Source: Prosapia bicincta
Taxonomy: Eukaryota > Arthropoda > Insecta > Hemiptera > Cercopidae
Reading direction: 5' to 3'
NCBI GenBank assembly: GCA_036971475.1
Contig: JBAIZL010000005.1
Coordinates: 164,315,386 to 164,379,385, forward strand
DNA: 64,000 nt
Part shown: one piece after another, positions 60,018 to 64,000 of the stretch
Position numbering within the stretch: the stretch's first letter is position 1
Layout: the number at the start of each line of letters is the position of its first letter
Translations under genes and position numbers: made by a program
Notes under the pieces: generated by a model
Seen by the model: only the letters and a program-made list of their open reading frames with translations
The model's database searches: none
Told to the model about the DNA's origin: nothing

Positions 60018-63000
60018 CAATATCTTTCTTAGCTATACGACGTGTCACAAGTTCCAGCAAGCCGTCTCACCATTGTCTCTTAAGTGACTCAAAAGATTCA
60101 GTTGAGACCATTTTCACGTTCACACAACCACGCTCCACATAGTGGGCTACTTTTCTTCTGCTTTCTTTTAAAAACCCGTTACTCGTCTAAAATAATCACA
60201 GTTGCTCCTAAATTTGAACAGTTGATTTTCTCGCCGCAGAGAAATAAGTTCAAATGACAGGTCGATGTTGATTAAATCCAGTGTGTAGAAAAAAGCTCAC
60301 GAACTTAATCCGGCGAACCATGCTCCTCTAAGTGTAGTAGGATTAAGATGACTTTCCTTTGAATTGAAATTGGCAATTAGAAAGGTTAGGACTCCCCATG
60401 TGTAAGCTGAAATGTATAATGATGCAATTTCCCAGATTATTAAGACCCTTTTATTAAAACTTCCCCCCTTATTAATTAGACCCTTTTAGATCATGGTCTT
60501 CCTCCTCACTAAAACGCCCAGGATTCACAGAGATATAAACACGACCAAGGGTGAAATAGATATGAGCAATGGACGACCTGTTAACTAAAAACACTTTTTG
60601 CCTAATCCATGGTCGAAATTGAGACCTCTTTTTATAGTAGGATATTATTTTTCTAGCAAAAAAACAAAGTTGATGATTCGCCTTATTAAGATAATAAGAG
60701 ACGTATTCGCCTTGCTTAGAAATACGTCAGATCCATACACCTATACACCCAAACCACTGCACTGTCTGAAAAAGCTATGTTATTGATAAATGTTCTTAAA
60801 ATTCCTTAAAAAATAGACTGACACACAGATCGATCTGACTTTTAGGTTAACTGAATACATGATTTGTTCCATTTTCTCGATACAATTAGGAAAAAAACTT
60901 ACTTGCGAATTATAAATACATGGCATCTATGTATAAATTACGAATGGATATAATGCCATAGTTAAAACAAAATCTATAAACTTTGACATTTTAAAACTAC
61001 CTTAAAAATTAATTCCAGGTGTAATATTAGCACAAACCTTTACATACCAATTTACTGTATTTTTAAAATAATATCTTCTAAATTATCAACAAACATCCTG
61101 ACACAAATGACCTTATATATTTTACCTAATTACAGAAAGAAGCTCTGATTAAACTTTTCTAATAACATTATCTCAAATATCAAATAATTCTGAAAATTAA
61201 AATCTAATCTCTTTAGTCAACAGACTGTAAACCGTAAAATTCGATTATCATACTTCCTTTAGCACATACTTTGTTCTAGTTAAAGTTTTGACAACTTTAA
61301 CTGTTAGCTCTGGTAACCTCTTGCAAGTCAACTTAACGAAGTTTCGAGACGTAAGATGTGGTTTAACTGATAAAGTTCTGTATTTATACCAAATATTTTT
61401 TTATCAATTGTTTTTGTGTACATATTTAACATTCAAAAAAAAGTTTGAGATCATCTAAGCTCTAATTATCAAAAGAAAAATAATGATAGGTTCCTGCAAT
61501 TTTCGTAATTTTTACAGACAAACAAATCTCTTTAATTAATCTATTTCTTTAACTAACTTTCAACAAAAGTTCAAGACAAAAGTTATAGAGCTGTGAGTTT
61601 CGGAAGTCAGAAACTGTTTTAGATGTCGATGCCCTTACGTATTAGATGTGATTATTAAATGTGTTCTGAAAACTGGATGATGATGATGATCTATATTTCT
61701 ACAAAAAGTTAGAAACTCATAACTTACAATCATCTGACCTCAATACTCATCCAGTTGTGTTTTTATGTAAACGTTACTAAAGTTATTCGTAAACAGATGT
61801 ATGTTTTAAGTGGTGTAAGTAAATGTAAATTTATTAATTTTTTAAAATTTTACAATATTCAAAGATTGAATGAAATTAAATAATATATTAACAACTATAT
61901 CAAAGGATTAAACGATACACTGAGCAAAGCACGAAACAACCTAGTGAGCAATACTAGTAAGTGAATGAAGTCGAGTTTTACTTGTAAAATTAGCTAACTG
62001 ATATTTTTCTTCAGCGGCAATTTTGTTTTGTTTTGTTTTTTTAATTGATTCCTTTTAAATATTAAAAGGGTTCTTTTGAGTGTCGCCTGTAATTAACAGA
62101 GTGATTTGTTTCTGAGTTCGAGACATAACATGTTCAAACATTATTCAAGACAAGGGAGAGATTAAAAATTTTATTTTCCAACCGCTCAGATCTTTCACAC
62201 TCGATTTCTTCTTTTTGTATTTAAGATCATTCAAATGTTTAGTTTCGTTTGAAAATTTCCAGACGTTCTACCTGACTCAGGAGTTTAGCATTTAGGTACT
62301 TAGCTACAACAAAGAATTCTGTATGCACTTTGTGTATCCATTAGTATGCATGGGGATAGAGTATAATGACTAAGGGGTACACCCGAAAGGCGAGACGAAC
62401 AAAGTTTGCTGTCCCAAAGTAGCAGTTTTTGCAATAAACACAATATCTTAAAATATTATTTGAATATTTCTAAATAAAACAGATGGAAGTTGTGTTATAT
62501 TAGACGAGAGCAAGGTCAGATATTTGCAAGGCGGCTTATCAGTTTTGTAGAAACAAACATAGGGTCCGGAAAATCGATGAGCTTAATTTGTATAGAAAAG
62601 GTTTAGAATAAGTGAATGATTTCATTTTAACTCAAAATTTAAATAAAATTAATTGCTATTATTTATAGAAAATAAAACAAAAAAAAGAAACCTATATAAT
62701 GAAAACCCCACTGGAGGCTAAGTAAGCCGAAAATATAAACAAATAGTAGCGGAATATTGTAAACGATATAATACGGTATTTGAAGAAAAATTATACTACA
62801 TTGATTCCCCTCATATCGGATGTAGAGTATCACAGGTGCAGGGTCGTGAATCCCATCAATATAAACGGTGCGTTTTTAGAACATCAGCAAATGATGTAGC
62901 CTACTGCCGCCAAAATATTTCGATTGGAATATAACGTTTAACTTGATTTTCTGCCTTAAGTTTAAAGTCAATTAAAAATAAATCGCTATGATGAACGACC

Positions 63001-63183
63001 CTCAATTGAATTGTATGATAGGAGACACGTGTTCAAAGTATTCATTCATCGTTAAACAAATACAATATTTTTGAACTAGTGTTTCTTTTCTCCTATTGAT
63101 TATTTGTTGTTATCTTTTATGCATGTTCCTTTTTATATTATTCATCAATTTAGGATGCTTAATTTCCTTCTCTAAATCTAAAA

Positions 63184-63185
<2 letters not shown>
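60018..63185. other. AT-rich stretch without features
   Basis: No gene, exon chain, RNA gene or repeat family recognised in about 3.2 kb. Confidence 0.5.
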
Positions 63186-63187
<2 letters not shown>

Positions 63188-63242
<55 letters not shown>

Positions 63243-63402
63243 ACATGTGTGTGTGTGTGTGTGTGTGTTACTTTTTATAAAGGTTTTAATAATTAGTACT
63301 AAACTATTATAAATAATAGGATAATTAGGATAAGGATAGGAATATAAAATATCTTATTCTGGGATATATAGATATAAAATATCATATTCTGGGAATAGAA
63401 AA

Positions 63403-63490
<88 letters not shown>
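63188..63490. repeat. Paired (AT)n(GT)n microsatellites
   Basis: Two copies of AT followed by GT runs: 63190-63268 and 63408-63489. They are separated by a short duplicated GATATAAAATAT.TTATTCTGGG segment (about 63343-63392), indicating local duplication of the whole module. Confidence 0.95.
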
Positions 63491-63492
<2 letters not shown>

Positions 63493-64000
63493 ATTTCGTC
63501 TTCAAAATTTACTATACATATTTTTTATTTCGGCCTTTTCAAAGTCTCCTCTACAACTGTGGTCTACTCTTTTTTTCTCAAAGTCTGTTTTTTATCGTTT
63601 CATTCACTTTTCTCAATATTTGCTTTATATGTGTAAGTATTCATTCTATTAGTCTTAAAATTTATATTACATTTGTTTTATTTCTTTCTTCTCATAATCT
63701 GCTTTACCTATGTAGGTGTATCATTTCGTCTTCCTCAAAATCTTTTACCTTTACATATGTTGCTAATTAATCCATTAATTAAAATCTGTAGGTATTAATT
63801 CTATTAATCTCAAAATCTACATTACATTTGTTTCACTTTGTTTCTTGTCAAAATCTGTATTACATATGTATGTGTTCCTAAAATGATTTCTTTTTTTTAA
63901 ATCTGCTTTACATATGTAGGTATTCATATCATTCATCTCAAAATCGACTTTACGTATGTTTCATTTCATTTATCTCACAATATACTTCACAGTCATAGAC
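63491..64000. repeat. Degenerate ~45-bp tandem repeat running off the window
   Basis: About ten imperfect units with CATATGTAGGTATTCAT, TCATCTCAAAATCTGCTTTA. It continues to the last base, so its true end lies outside. Confidence 0.75.

Overview
This is a stretch of eukaryotic, most likely arthropod, nuclear DNA. The evidence is AT-rich sequence, spliceosomal GT..AG introns, a BEL/Pao LTR retrotransposon, piggyBac-, pogo/Tigger- and hAT-like relics, two LINE fragments, very long (TG)n and (AT)n microsatellites and several kilobases of tandem repeats. No bacterial-style operon or RNA gene was found. Most open frames longer than 60 codons here are chance or lie in repeats. The real host genes are made of short exons that had to be assembled by eye from splice sites and phase. 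The species cannot be fixed from the sequence; hemipteran insect or crustacean are both reasonable guesses.

Layout. 1-8.2 kb: a ~1.4-1.5 kb tandem duplication, followed by copy A of a segmental duplication; copy B is at 35.9-40.7 kb in the same orientation. Copy A alone carries a ~1 kb piggyBac-like insertion (6468-7476). 11.38-17.50 kb: a complete but inactivated BEL/Pao element on the minus strand, with two ~350-bp LTRs, a 5-bp target duplication, and decayed gag, protease, RT/RNase H and integrase. 17.9-30.35 kb: a minus-strand gene built from about ten tiny exons, nearly all 45-84 nt and all separated by phase-1 introns. It probably encodes a small secreted or membrane-linked acidic protein. 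Its introns hold a 569-bp uninterrupted (TG)n, an internal two-exon tandem duplication, a LINE insertion and a 4.7-kb array of ~106-bp repeats. 31.0-33.75 kb: a pogo/Tigger-like transposase tail next to a decayed LINE. 34.07-34.83 kb: degenerate tandem repeats. 41-48.2 kb: nothing I can support.

48.2-59.4 kb is the other notable block. It is bounded by inverted repeats (48.24-48.87 and 58.29-59.40 kb). It holds two spliced minus-strand genes that end in a RING finger (one intact, one missing a Cys and the His of the motif), an ORF with an internal TAG, a frameshifted ORF, and about 5 kb of minisatellites. 59.58-60.01 kb is a hAT-like MITE. The window ends in AT/GT microsatellites and a degenerate ~45-bp tandem repeat.

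Main points of interest are: (i) the modular phase-1 micro-exon gene, in which a duplicated pair of exons has diverged almost to randomness while the flanking introns remain close to identical, the signature expected of fast-evolving secreted effector-like genes; and (ii) the inverted-repeat block with paired RING genes, one of which offers a choice between a transmembrane tail and a RING as its last exon. Both gene models are splice-site and phase inferences without transcript support.
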